Below, in pieces: positions 24,411 to 36,490 of a DNA stretch of 64,000 bases (its first letter is position 1; every line of letters begins with the position of its first letter). The DNA is from Punica granatum. Its lineage: Eukaryota > Streptophyta > Magnoliopsida > Myrtales > Lythraceae. Made by a program: the position numbers and the translations under genes. The stretch lies in NCBI RefSeq assembly GCF_007655135.1, contig NC_045134.1, positions 10,064,982-10,128,981 on the forward strand, in the 5' to 3' direction. The notes under the pieces are model-generated. The model worked only from the letters and a program-made list of their open reading frames with translations. It had not been told where the DNA came from and did no database searches.

Positions 24411-26640
24411 AATTTATAGTTAGTACGAAATTTTAATTTAAGGCATTGCCAAATTTATGAAATAAATGAGTAATTCGAAATCTGTTTTTTCCTGGGGAAA
24501 AAAAAAATTATCCTTTTGTTTTGGTTTTGGACGAAAATATATATAAATGAGAACTTATTTCACTGGGCAGTTATCTGAATGGAACAACTGCATGAATCCT
24601 TGAAAGAACATCAAAGTTGAGGATTTGGGTGTACTATTGGTGCATGTAGTTGATTCACATGCCCCCTAGAGGGCTTGCACCTCTCAAATTAAGGGTTGAA
24701 TCTATAGAGTCCACGACGAGGAGGTCTCACACTATAAAATGCGAATGAGATTTCAATAAGAGGTTAATTAGCTCAAATAGAACGAAAGTTTACTCATCTA
24801 TTGAGATTTTGGATTCAAATGTTTTTGAGAAGCTATGAGATATAATTCCATGAGTACGCTAGCCGTATTGGTGCTGGTGTACTAGGGACGGCCTAGGGAC
24901 GGATTTAGTTGGCCTTTTAAGTCCAATACAATGTCACCATTACATCAAGGTATAAAGTATTAGCTAGCTGATAGTTCGCGTGTTGCGGGGGTATACTTTA
25001 AATTTTAAAATATTAATGCGAGACGATATTGTTCTCTACAGTTGCCAATGAAAATTTTATCGAGCTCTTCTGATATCCTAAATACATATAAAATATAGAT
25101 ATATGTGAAAAGACAAATACATGAATCTCCTATCAAGAGTTAAATTTTCCGAGCAGTTGAAAGGACGATTAACCACCACGGAGGATTTCAAAAAGGTAAA
25201 TCGCGACACATTCTCGTTTCACTGCTCGGATTTTATATATTAAATTGATTGATAATTTGTTGATTGGACCATGCAGTTATAAAGTTCCAATATTGGACTC
25301 AAATTATTCAATTACGAGTATTTGGACCTGGATGCAGGCCCAAATTTGCGCATGCTAGTCTAGCTCTTCTGTTTGTCCAGCAGACCCATACAATAAAAGT
25401 GCATATAATTCAGGCCCAAATTATTGATGAAATTCCATAATTTAATTTGTTTGCTCATAGAAAAATTCAGAACCATTGAAGCCATTGCAGGCCTGGTTGT
25501 TGGTTTAACTCAACTCTTGTTCATGACTTCTGTGAACCAGCTAGCCTTTCATCCGGCCAAAAAACGTCACTTCCCTTTTTTCTTTTTTGGTTACATAGGA
25601 ATGCCCATTCTTCCACCTTTAGACGCTCTATTCCTCCTCGCGTCCTCTGCATCCAGCCATGTCCGTGCGACTTGATGTGTTCAATTTAAAGGTGGCCAAT
25701 GTTGTCTTACTGTGTTCCTCATTGTTCAGTTCAACGGCACCGATCATCAGGAACGGATGTAGTCCCCCTTTGCTCGTTCTATTAAGTACTAGCCTCTTTT
25801 CCAGTCCTTGTGAGGCCAAAAAAGAAAGTAAAATTTTCAAATTAAAAAGACAAATATAAGTAATATTTTATTAAGAGCTGAACAAAATTATATAATTTAA
25901 CTTGTAACGTCAAAATTTTAGGGGAAGGGTCTGCCTCCCTCAACTCCCCCTCGGTCCATCCCTGTCGACCATCACCCGACCTTTGTGATTGCAACCCTTT
26001 AGCCTAAATTAACTCTCAAAACATGTCCTTATTTATTCATTCATTCTCTCTCTCTCTCTCTCTCTCAAAATGTGCCCTGACCATTTTTCCTCGATGCAGT
26101 CCACATGTGAACCAGAACCTTAACTTCAACAAAAGAAGAGTTGAAGTAACTGAAGACAACTGTTTATGTAACATCAACAAATTTGTACGTAAAGGATATG
26201 TTACATTTTGATTAGCAGATGACGATAGAAGGAATCATATATAGAGCAATATGACAGATTGAGCGGGATAGGCCGAGAGGGAGCAATGAACTCTTTAAGT
26301 ATAAACGTTGGCGGTGAGGAGCTGTTAGATGGCGAGTGGAGATTGGTAGTGAAAAGGGCCATCCATCGTGGATGAATATGAATTGCAAGGAGAAACAGGA
26401 AGTCGAGCGCGCGGTGATCAGAACTCTCTTTGCTTTCAGGTGCAAAGGGGAAATGAAAGGAGTATTGATTGCCTGGGACATGGAGTGAGTAGGAGCAACT
26501 AAAACGAAGAGATGGCATTGGCTTCGTTTCCGAGAGCAGGAGATAACGGTTTTGAGTTAGATACACAAAGAAATTAGAGCAGAAAAAGATTAAGTAGTAC
26601 GCTGTCTTTTATGTCCACATGTTTAAAATCACACTCTTGG
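24411..26640. other. Intergenic, right part of segmental copy A and beyond
   Basis: Blocks at 24630-24700 and 25340-25550 match copy B. A (TC)n tract lies at 26046-26067. Open frames at 25424-25675 and 26201-26566 have no recognisable similarity or gene context. Confidence 0.45.
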
Positions 26641-26649
26641 TGGAAAGGG

Positions 26650-26790
26650 TCTTACTTTAGTTGCACTAGATATCGACTCAGAATTAATTGGCGGTACTAA
26701 GTTCGATTCACCGGTGGGACTTATGTAAGTCCCTTTATTTCTCTTTATTTTATTTTTGTATTAGGCCCATGGTACTCAGGATTGGAATAT
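26650..26790 (+). mobile_element. tRNA-derived SINE
   Basis: AAGTTCGATTCACCGGTGGGA resembles a polymerase III box B, followed by TTTATTTCTCTTTATTTTATTTTTGTATTAGGCCCATGG in two parts, the tail shared by other copies in this window. Confidence 0.55.
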
Positions 26791-26799
26791 AAAAAAATA

Positions 26800-27658
26800 A
26801 AGGAAAAATTTTTCATGAGACTCATATTATGGGTAGCTTGGAGGTTTTCATGAGACTTATCAAAGACCATACTTAAATTCTCTCCTGAAATAGTTCTTTG
26901 AGAAGTATCAACAAAAATTTTTGGTCCTTATCGCTTCAAAATTTTAGTGTTCGTGTTGTTTAGAGGTGATATACATCAGTTAATCCTGCAGCAAACTTCT
27001 CGTAGTTGGGCCAATTGCCACCTTAAGAAAAGTATTACTCACGTCTCCGAATACAAAGTGTCAACCATTCTATTTGGTATATATAAATTTTCATGTATAA
27101 CAAATTGTTTTCATAGTTTTGGCACTGTGAGCAATCAATTATATGTATAAAAGTCGAGATTTCGTGGGCTAATTTAATTCTGCCAAAGAAAAATAAGTAA
27201 TTCTATAATTTAATGTTTTATTATTTGGTGCACTTTAATTAACTAACAAAAGAATTATTTATCTCCTATCTATACATTTTTTATGAAATTTAAATTATAT
27301 TATTTTTAGCATTTCAATAGTATGTATTAAACTTGATCACAAAATGTTTCACGTGCCATGGACGTATAAGACCACTAACATAATTAAAACAGGATGAAAC
27401 TCGACTCATTTGAAAAAGAAAAATGAGAAAAGAAAAAAACGAAAAGAAAAACCATCGGGTCAATGCTGAAGGAAATACATGAGAAATTTTTGCTGCTTAT
27501 GCAAAGTTTTACAAGAGGTCATCCATAACAATGGCTGGATTTATAAAAAAAAATGTCATTAATAATTCAACCGGCTTAATTAACTATTCTAGAAAACATA
27601 AAGAAAGAACTGTACGTCGAGAGGAAGTTTACTAGTGACAATACCAATATTACAAATT
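26800..27658. other. Intergenic, nothing recognised
   Basis: AT-rich DNA without sustained frames, termini or repeats that I could identify. Confidence 0.4.
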
Positions 27659-28355
27659 GGTTTGCTATCCAGTGTCCTATCTGGTATCTAACATCACCGG
27701 TATCCTATCTAACATACCAGCTCAACAGATTTGTGCCTAAAGGCTGAAATTCAATAAGATTATTAAATTTCTAAGTAATGAAGCTGATCTAGAAAACTAT
27801 TGAATGTCAATAACCAAGGTGAATAAATTTTATTAGAATGTATATCAATATGAATGGGTACCGATCATATAGAAATCCCTTCATTGAATGTGAAGGGATT
27901 TTGGGCAGCTGATTTCCTATCAAAAGGTGTAAAAAGAATGTCAGTTTTAGTTATTCTCAATTGTTTTCATATTGTTACATCCCTGCAGCTTGCAAGTAGA
28001 GTTCCCCACTTTGTGCTCTGAAGTCTTAAAAAGAGCTACATAGCATAAAACAGATCCATCTTCAGTAAAGCCAGCAAGAATAGGCACACTTAAATGAGGA
28101 GGAGGCTCAAATTTTCAATTCTACCCCATCAATCACAGCATGGTTTTGCAGCTCCCACTGTTGTTGTTATTTGATGTCTGAAGACTTCAATTTTCCAGGG
28201 AAGTCACTTGAAATGAGAAAGGGCGACAGGCCAAGCGAGGAAACCTTGAAATGAGAAAGGGTAATGGAGAAACCAAAGCAAGCGAAACCATTGGTTTGCT
28301 ATCTAGTATCTAACATCACCGGCATCCTATCTAACATACCAACTCAACAGATTTG
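27659..28355. repeat. Pair of direct repeats of about 75 bp, 633 bp apart
   Basis: 27659-27735 and 28292-28357 share TTGGTTTGCTATC, GTATCTAACATCACCGG, ATCCTATCTAACATACCA and CTCAACAGATTTGT in order. A smaller duplication (TTGAAATGAGAAAGGG) lies at 28208-28223 and 28246-28261. Confidence 0.7.
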
Positions 28356-28382
28356 TTTTAATGGCAGTATCCTATCTAACAT

Positions 28383-28900
28383 CACAAGAGAGTTGGAGAC
28401 GACAGAGGAGGCAGAATCTCACCGGGAAAGAGCTTCAAGGAGAGTCGGAGATGAGAGGCGAGCAACGGAGAGGAGCGACAGACCTATAGTAGAGTACAAA
28501 GCTGATTTAGGTTACCAACAGTACAGACTAGCAGAGGTTACAGAGCGATTTATACAAATTTGGTGAGCAGAAGAGTCCACAAGAGAATCTCACCGGCAAA
28601 GAGAGCTTGAAGGAGAGTCGCCAACGAGAGCGACGGAGAGGAGTCGGAGTGGAGCAGTTGGAGATGAGAGCGGCGGAGAGGAGTCACCGAGAAAGAGAGC
28701 AGGAAGAAGAGTTCAAGACGGAGAGGCAAGCGACGGACAAGAGCTGGACTGGAGAGTCGAAGACGAGAGGTGAGTGACGGAGACGAGCTGGATTGGAGAA
28801 TCGGAGTCGAAGGCACTGAGACGGAAGGCGATTTAGGTCTGTCTTCCCAATCCCGACTCCTGAGCTAAGAGCCTGAGACTGAGGCAATGAGGCGAACTTT
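28383..28900. other. Purine-rich low-complexity stretch
   Basis: GA-rich degenerate repeats (GAGAGTCGGAG, GACGGAGAGG, AGAATCTCACCGG words) over about 420 bp. They create open frames on both strands but no recognisable protein. Confidence 0.5.
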
Positions 28901-28924
28901 ACCTCTTTTTTTCTTTTTTTTTAT

Positions 28925-29117
28925 TATAGTAATTATAACTGGTTTCGGTTTCGGTTCTGAGTACTCTATAAGTAGGAACCGAAACCGGATTTCACCAGTT
29001 CGTCATTTTGATACCCAGATCCTACCCTATTTTCAATACGAGCTACCCAGACCCTACCTTAACCGGTAGGTTCTGACCGGTTCCGGGTATACCTGGTATC
29101 CGTGCACACCCCTACTC
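28925..29117 (-). mobile_element. Possible hAT-type element end
   Basis: The minus strand from 29117 reads TAGGGGTGTGCACGGATACC followed by CCGG-rich alternating motifs, like the terminal region of many plant hAT elements. The opposite end was not found. Confidence 0.35.
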
Positions 29118-29163
29118 TTTACTTCCCATTCCGCTATCTCCTTACAGGCCCAAGATGCTCATT

Positions 29164-29190
29164 AATTGTTGTTGTTGTTGTTGTTGTTCA
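29164..29190. repeat. (GTT)n microsatellite
   Basis: About eight GTT units at the left limit of segmental copy B. Confidence 0.9.
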
Positions 29191-29371
29191 GATCCATCTT
29201 GCACAATGGTAAAGTTGAGCTTTTGCGAAATAAGGGATCATAAAACTTTTTATTTGGAGAAGAATAAAGAATGAAAAAGACGCCAAAGGAAAAGAAGAAA
29301 ACAACAAAGGGACATTTTTCTATTTGATATTTAGGGAAAAAAAAAGGGACAATACCAATATTGGATAAAAC

Positions 29372-29960
29372 TGTTGGGAATATAAAGTCAATTTGGAAAA
29401 AGTTAATCCCACATCGAAAAACTAAAAGAAAATAGAATGGTTTATATGGGATTGGATATCACAATTTATCAAGCTTTTAAGTTGAAAGTTGAGTCCAAAC
29501 CCGTATAAGCCCAAATGAAAATTTAAGATGGTATCAGAGCCCATGGTAATGATCATGGGGACGCGTATGCGCAAGAGTTCACACCATGCCGGTGAAGTTT
29601 GAGACCGGAAGTAGAAGCCGACTCGTAGTAGTTGATCCCCCTCGTCCGAGTGTGGAAGAAGTAGCCCACCTCGAGGTAGTTAAGGCCCGAGTCCGGAAGA
29701 GATGAAAGACCGGCTTGAGGTAAGTTGTTGAGGGCGGGATGATTAAGGTTCACGTGGCCCATGTAGGCAAATCATGAGAAAGACCACACGGTACCACGTG
29801 AGGGCGGGTGTTGGGAATATAAAGTCAATTTAGAAAAAGTTAATCCCACATCGAAAAACTAAAAGAAAATAAAATGGTTTATATGAGATTGGATCTCAAA
29901 CTCATCTAAGTGTCCGTTTGAAGAAGAAAATGACAAAAGAAAAAAAAAGTAAAAGACGAG
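29372..29960 (+). mobile_element. TRIM (miniature LTR retrotransposon)
   Basis: Direct terminal repeats start at 29372 and 29809 with TGTTGGGAATATAAAGTCAA and share about 105 clear bases including TTAATCCCACATCG. A Met-tRNA primer site TGGTATCAGAGC is at 29529-29540, and a purine-rich GTGAGGGCGGG precedes the second repeat. The interior of about 270 bp is noncoding. The right end of the second repeat is degenerate, so 29960 is approximate. Confidence 0.8.
29529..29540 (+). other. TRIM primer-binding site (initiator Met tRNA)
   Basis: TGGTATCAGAGC directly follows the first terminal repeat. Confidence 0.8.
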
Positions 29961-29964
29961 CGAG

Positions 29965-30085
29965 GGACAAAGTTGCTGATTGAAAATCAAGAGATCTTAA
30001 ATTTAATTCTTATTTAAAATCATATATCTTTATTTAATTTATTTTTGTATTAGATAGATCAACCTCTCCTATATAATTTTAAAAA
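29965..30085 (+). mobile_element. Degenerate SINE-like sequence
   Basis: Contains AAGTTGCTGATTGAAAATCAAGAGATC, a degenerate box B, and the tail TTTATTTTTGTATTAGA found in the other copies of the family. Confidence 0.35.
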
Positions 30086-30449
30086 AATGAAAATTGACAA
30101 TGCTGAATAAAGAATTGAATGGCAGCACTCGACAAAATAATTAGGGGAGAGCTAGCGCAGAGTCAATGAACGAACACCCAATCCATTTCCTTATGCGATA
30201 AATGTGGGGGAGATTTAGTATAGGTGTACACGGCCTCTACGCGGAAGGTTAACTTTGTCAATTTCCTTCTCCCTCAATCATTGTAAAAGAAAATTGGATA
30301 AATTTAATCCACCGAAAAAAATATCATACCGAAAATAATTGGATAAATTTAAAAACAAACCAATAATGCAATGTTTATAAAAAGATAATATTTGCATTTC
30401 ATCTAGATTGATACACGGATTTGGATTTTTCGTCTGTTCTATGCATCAT

Positions 30450-31400
30450 CATAACGTGACCTCATGCGCGTGGTTCCCCTAAAACGTTGTTCCACTTGAT
30501 GCATTCATTTGACGACTTTTAATACTAATTTTCTGGCATAGAACTTGTCAATACTTTGATACACGATCCCAATATATAAGAAATATTATACGTTAAAGTC
30601 TTGAGGGGGGGTGGGGAAGGAGGGAGAGGGGTCCCTCAATAATTGTAATTAAGTATAGATGAGTTCAAATATTTATATATACATATAAAAGAAAACCCAT
30701 AAGCCTAATAATAAGGAATACTAGAAGGGGATATAAAGAGGATTAGAAAGTCCATATATGACATCTAAAATCATGAATATTCTCTTAATTTCATATTGAG
30801 AGCGAGAGTATTACCTCATTGAACGTCCATTTCTTTCAAATGCTTCATGTTACCAAAACTTTTCTTTTTCATACCAATATTCAGACAACATATTTATCCG
30901 GTAGTACATGATCACAAAATTACTTTTTGTCTTTCCATATTTCAATCCATATTTTGGAAATGTACGTTTCTTTTAGAAAAAGGTATATTTCTTGTCATTA
31001 CGTCTGTATAAATAGCAAACCTCTGATCAAGAAAGAATAGTTATTAAAGTGGTTTTCTCATTTCATAACCATTCCATAGTTTGGGATGTCAGATATTGGA
31101 CAATTAAATAATTTGTTGATACATAGGTCGCCAATTCTCCTTTTAATTATTGATTAGTCGTAATTCTAGTACAAATAAATAAAGTGCAATAATACAATCA
31201 GTTAAGCATCGGAATAAGAAAAATAGGAACAAGTGATAATTCATTTCATAAACCCATCTTTTCATTGATTAGTACAAATTAGGAGTTATTTCAGTGTGTT
31301 ACACTGGGATTTCAGTGTGAATATAAGGTTGAATTATATTCTCAATAATTATAAGAATACCGAAAGGATTAAAAAACCAAAAATAATATATTGTCTTACC
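30450..31400. other. Intergenic, nothing recognised
   Basis: AT-rich with a G-rich tract near 30605-30635. No supported gene. Confidence 0.45.
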
Positions 31401-31412
31401 TTATAATTAGAA

Positions 31413-31775
31413 GGGCAAATTACAAAAAAAAAACCCAAATTTTGTAAAAAGTCTCAGTTTTGTCATAAATTTTGTTTTGTAACAAAAAAAAACCATAAAT
31501 TTTCTAAAATGTCTCAAAAATGACCTCCGTTATAACTTCCGTCAATTTTTGCCTATGTGTGACCTACGTGGACTATTAAAGGGACCTACCAGCCTACGTG
31601 TGACCTACGTGGACTGTTAAAGGGACCCACTATCAACAGCAAAAATTGACGGAAGTTATAACGGATGTCATTTTTGAGACATTTTAGAAAACTTATGATT
31701 TTTTTTGTTACAAAACAAAATTTAGGACAAAATTGAGACATTTTACAAAACCTGTGTTTTTTTTGTAATTTACCC
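31413..31775. mobile_element. Mutator-like MITE
   Basis: GGGCAAATTACAAAAAAAA and the complement of the right end, GGGTAAATTACAAAAAAAAC, start long inverted repeats covering most of the 363 bp. A perfect 9-bp target duplication TAATTAGAA lies at 31404-31412 and 31776-31784. The middle holds two direct copies of CCTACGTGTGACCTACGTGG-type units near 31546-31628. Confidence 0.9.
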
Positions 31776-31844
31776 TAATTAGAATATGATGGATTTAAAT
31801 TTGACAGAAATATATCTATTTAAAATATATGATTCTTTAATAAA

Positions 31845-31987
31845 TGGTAGTGCAGTGATACATACTTCACTTAATTTCCTAGAGTGTCCAAGTTTGATTT
31901 TCATCATGAGACTACCCATACTTTTTTATTAGGTTCTCCATATTTACTTATACTAGACTCTTAACTTCCCCTGTAATCGAAAAAAAT
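31845..31987 (+). mobile_element. tRNA-derived SINE
   Basis: Starts AATGGTAGTGCAGTGATACA (box A-like), has AAGTTTGATTTTCATCATGAG (box B-like), then GACTACCCATACTTTTTTATT and the tail CTGTAATCGAAAAA. Confidence 0.55.
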
Positions 31988-31989
31988 TA

Positions 31990-33280
31990 TGATACTTAAA
32001 TTAATTTATAGATATATAGATTATGAAAGACGCTTGCATTTAACATATAAATTAAAAAATTATCTACTTAATTAAATATAAATTAATATTTAGGGTGATA
32101 AAATCTCATTTCATGTAATAGCATTATAAAAATTAAAAAGGTATTTATCTATGCATATGCACATTAATTAGAGGGATACATTTGAGAGAAAGGGGAAGAT
32201 TGGAATGGGTTTGTGACGGGCGAAGAAATTTTAAGGAGGAAAAAAGTGGTTGGTTAAAACTTAATCTATTGTACTTAATTTGTAAAAAATAATTATAGTT
32301 ATAATATTTTTAACACATAAATAGCAAAGTTATATAAAAAAAAACTTTGTCATTTACAGTCTCGTAAACTTATATTTTTTAAGAAATAATCTTTATAAGT
32401 AATTAATATGTACCAATAATGTTGACTAATTATAAAGAATGTGTTAAATTTGTTCCTACTATAGAATACGATGATACCCATCAACCTAAACCATTATAGA
32501 GCTAAGAATTTGCTAATTTGGCTCAAGTGGCACGTACATCTCACTCATCGGTTTTTAAATATTATAAATGATTAATTGATTACACAAATAGAAAGAAAAA
32601 TTAGTTTGCTTGATTCAAAATGAATTGTTTGCTTGTGAAAGTATTTATCTATTATATTATAACACATAAAATTTAATTGCCACAAAGTGATAAATTTTTA
32701 TTTTTTTATTTTGTTTGCAAATGAGGTTCGTGGACCTAAAAGGAAGAGGAAAATGTAAATAAAGGGATATTAAAATTTTATTAGTGAGGATCGAAATGAG
32801 GATCTTAAAGTTTTAAATTGAGGGAGATGAGCACTATAAAATAAAATATTTTTACATTAATATGATTTGTCTAAAGTCTTGATCCTCAATAATTTGTTAA
32901 TAAAATTTACTGCGAGCATCATGGGAGATGTCACGTAATAATCTAATCTATATCAATCCCATATAGAAGAATTTTTTTATCAAACATATTAGAGCCGTCC
33001 TTGGCTCAATTTAATTCTTTTTGGGATGTAATAGGGGCTTTTATGTCTCGTCATTATATTAACTGATTTTATTTTAATGCATTAGGATCTTGGGCCCGTA
33101 TTTTCTCCCAAAAATAAAAATATATGTCAATCCTATATACAAGAATTTTCTGTATCAAACATAATAAAGGACACTGTGCCTTTTCGTTTTCTTGAAAGGA
33201 TTGAATACACATATTCGTCCAAACACATAATTTAGTGTCATTTATTTGAAGGAGAATTATATATCTTTTTATTTACACCG
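31990..33280. other. AT-rich intergenic DNA, no gene recognised
   Basis: No sustained reading frame. It ends at the Helitron-like terminus near 33310 and may be partly Helitron body. Confidence 0.4.
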
Positions 33281-33282
33281 GA

Positions 33283-33311
33283 CGAAAGGCCCGTACTATA
33301 CACGGGCTAGT
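33283..33311 (+). mobile_element. Helitron 3' terminus
   Basis: A perfect hairpin (GCCCGT 33289-33294 with ACGGGC 33302-33307) is followed by CTAG at 33307-33310 and T, the classic Helitron end. The 5' end was not located. Confidence 0.55.
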
Positions 33312-33807
33312 TTTAATGGACATACTAATAAATTGGGGACTGGTTTTGGATTGGACGTATAAATAACATAAAATATTGTCCATGATTTGTCCACAGGGAT
33401 TAATTTTATTTTTTTAAATTTGCAGCCGTATATTTGATTAAATTTTATTTCTTATTAATTGTATTTTTGTTCAATTTTTTTTAGTTATCTCATGAAACTG
33501 ATCACTTCACAGGAAAAGTGAGTTTCCCATAGCTTATAGGTAAAATATTTTTTGTATTGGTCAATCTAAGGGCATAAGAAACCAGAAAAGGTGAATTTTT
33601 CTTTTTTCTTTTTTTAACAATATGTATGTTATATATGACTTTTAACTTCTATAACTAAAGAAACTTTTAAAATTCTGAGTGACTTGGCTCGATAATAGCC
33701 TGGCACTTGTCGTAGTCTGATTGGTGAGAATTTTAAAAGTCATTTAATCACAGACTACCCGTATCCTGCATGGCATCATAAGAGGAGTTGATCCAACTTT
33801 TATAATT

Positions 33808-35718
33808 GAGTAAATAGGCAATTTCGTTCCTAACTTTCGCAAGCTGTATCAATTTCGTCCATGACTTATTTTTTACATGAATTTAGTCCCTGACTTTGCA
33901 CTTTTGCATCAATTTCGTCCCTGACTTTGCATGGTTACATCAATTTAGTCCCTGACTTTGCACGGTTACATCAATTTAGTCCATGACTTTGCACAGTTAC
34001 ATCAATTTAGTCCCTGATTACATTGATCAGGTCTCAATACGACATTAATTTGGTCCCCTGCTAGATCAATTTGGTCCTGCCGTTAAGTATGGTCCCTAAC
34101 GGTGTTAAATTGTGCAAATTGTTACATTAATTTGGTCCCCGTGATACATCAAATTAGTCCATGAGCTATTTCAAAGTCGCTATCCTCATCCTCATCATCG
34201 TCGCAAGGCTCTTCATCAAACGGAGGGGAGGGATCGAGACGCGCAGCTAGAGTCCATTGGTTGATCTTCTCGACTTCATCTTCCTCATTGTCAGGTTCGA
34301 GCAGCTAGGGGGCCACATAAGGAAAAGATGATGAGGATGAGGAAGGATGAAAAGAACCTCTTAGAGCAGCAAATCGAGTAGGGAGATCATCACCCAGGAC
34401 GGCCTTTAGCTCATCGTCCACTTGAGGTGAAAGAGGTAAGGGTTTTGGTCGCGTGAGGGATTGAGCAGGGGGAGGAGATTTGAGAGCTTCGAAGTGGCAG
34501 AATCGAGGGAATGAGAAGCAGAGCGTGCAACGTGATAGTTGAGGGAAAGCTTCAAAAGAACACTCGAGAGAGAGATTGAGTTTCGAGTGAAAGAACCGAG
34601 CTGAGAGTTATGTTGAGGGAGCATGGGTGAATTGGTTGAGCTGTCTCTCTATATGTTCTGTCTATTCCTATTTTGTTTGCTTTCTCTTTTTTATTTTCTG
34701 CCCGAGAGTGAGGGAGAGAGAGGAAGCGAGAAGGAGCCCGAGAGAGAGTTGATGAAGGGAGGGAGATCAGTTGAGTCTGTGAGCTGTGGGGAATGGGAAG
34801 AGTTGGACTGAGCTGAGAGTGAAAGATCGAAAGGGAGAGAATTGATGGTCATCTCTAATCATCATCGTGAGCTATAGAAGAGGCAACTCAGAAGCAAACA
34901 TGACCGAAAGAGAACGGGAATTGTTGTGTTTAGAGGAGATCAAAGCATGGTGATCAATAAAGGCCATCCCCTGAAGCCCCCCCACAGGTCTATCCCTCAA
35001 CTCTGTCATCTGCTCTGTTCCTTAGCTTCCCCGAAAAGACCGAGAAGGAGAGAGAGAGTTAGAGAGCTCCAGTCCATAAAGGAAAATTGGCGACGTGATC
35101 TTGGCATGAGGATTCGAATTTGCAGGGTGGGCACCAAAATTCGTTGGAGGCGGGTAGACCAACTTGTCGAGAAGCTGCCAAGGAAAGAAAAAACAAAAAA
35201 GAAGAAGATTGGGAGAGAAGCTGAGCAAGAAATGGAAACTCGCACAAGAAGAGGAAGATGAAGACGAAGACGAAGAAGAGAAAATTCATTTGAAGTGGGA
35301 TTGTGGGAAGAAAAAGAAGGAGAGACAGAAAGAGAGAGAAGATAGAGAGAGATGACAAGGCAGAGGAAGAAGATGATAATTTAGGGTTACATCAATTTGT
35401 CTAGCCGTTACATCAATTTAGTCCCTAAATAAACTAGTGGAACAGTAACGCCATTTTGCCCCTATGTAACCGGGGATCGATCTGATGTAACGCAAAAACT
35501 CAAGGACTTGAGTTGTGAAAGTCAGGGACTATTGATGTAACCGTGCAAAGTCGATGACCAATTTGATATAACGGGGGCGAAATTGATGTAACCGTGCAAA
35601 GTCGGGGACGAAATTGATGCAAAAATGCAAATTCAGGGACTAAATTGATGTAAAAAATAAGTCAGGAATGAAATTGATGCAACTTGCGAAAGTCAGGGAC
35701 GAAATTGCTTATTTACTT
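33808..35718. mobile_element. Large Mutator-like element with tandem-repeat inverted ends
   Basis: GAGTAAATAGGCAATTTCG at the left and the complement AAGTAAATAAGCAATTTCG at the right begin inverted repeats of about 350 bp built from roughly 36-bp units (TTAGTCCCTGACTTTGCAC). The flanks TTTATAATT (33799-33807) and TTTGTAATT (35719-35727) agree at 8 of 9 bases, fitting a Mutator target duplication. The 1.2-kb interior (34166-35370) is less AT-rich, with purine-rich runs and short open frames but no transposase. Confidence 0.8.
34166..35370. other. Non-transposase interior of the large MULE
   Basis: Its composition differs from the AT-rich surroundings, as with host DNA picked up by Pack-MULEs. 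Frames such as 34406-34624 (minus) and 34926-35261 (plus) are low-complexity and unrecognised, so a captured gene is only a possibility. Confidence 0.35.
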
Positions 35719-35727
35719 TTTGTAATT

Positions 35728-36370
35728 ATATATAGATACTTTTCCATTATAGTTCTTTTATTTTAGTTTCTGTTGTTGGTATTCACTCTGTGGTTTCACT
35801 TTCACGTGCTATTATGTTTTAGTCAATTTCCTTTGTATTTGCTTCAGCCTTGTATTTTTTCTTATTTTTCTAATTTCATCATTTGATCTTTTTTATTAGG
35901 AAAAAGTTCAATTTTCATATAATCAGCCTTAAGTTGGTTTTCTAATTTCATCCTTTTATTTCAATCTTTTCTAATCGTTTTGTTTACTTTAGTTGAATAT
36001 GGCTAACCTGACATTTACTTGAAATGAAAAAAAAAACTATTTTACAACAATAAAATCTAAGGAAAAAAGTAAGATTAGTACCATTTTTCCTTTTCTTTTT
36101 TTAAAATTTTTAGAAAATAATTTATTACTTCAAAAGAAATGCCACTTTAGCAATTTTTGTGAAAAGATAATACTTAAGTGATAAGAGTAAATGTGAGAAT
36201 TCTACAATATATTTGTTCAAAGTGAATGTAGTTTACATTTATAATTTTATCCATATATTATGTAATTTGGAGTACTCTCATGAGAGTCTCTCGTTAAATC
36301 GATGAGAATGTGCCATATCAGCTTTTGTAGAGTCAGCTCCTGGTGAAGAGTCTCTTTAAGTCTCCCCATT
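35728..36370. other. Intergenic, nothing recognised
   Basis: AT-rich DNA without supported features. Confidence 0.45.
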
Positions 36371-36490
36371 AATATCTATACTTAGACTTTTTAAATTCTT
36401 TTTCCAAATTTTCATTGTATTCTCACTTTTATTCTCAATCTTAATGTTTTATTCATCAAAAAATCTTCCTCTATTAATATTTATACATAT
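36371..36490. repeat. Dispersed repeat, copy 1
   Basis: Matches 41071-41186 in the same direction, sharing ATCTATACTTAGACTTTTTA and TTTTCATTGTA, ACTTTTATTCT and AATCTTCCT words in order. Family not recognised. Confidence 0.65.

Larger units (their letters stand above)
12879..25700. repeat. Segmental duplication, copy A (carries the first HKT gene)
   Basis: Several blocks match copy B (29160-54310) in the same order and direction: 12913-12990 with 29190-29262, 13331-13465 with 30147-30300, 14380-14425 with 30380-30425, 18724-18990 with 47760-48340, the HKT exons, 23983-24170 with 52880-53070, 24630-24700 with 53288-53350, and 25340-25550 with 53830-54150. Both copies begin beside a trinucleotide microsatellite. 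Outer ends are approximate. Confidence 0.7.

Noticed and set aside
26201..26566. 121-residue minus-strand frame
   Set aside because: No recognisable domain, no splice or promoter context, and two overlapping frames on the same strand.
34926..35355. Charged frames on both strands (Lys/Arg/Glu-rich and Phe/Leu/Ser-rich)
   Set aside because: They arise from a purine-rich low-complexity tract inside the large MULE and overlap each other on opposite strands.
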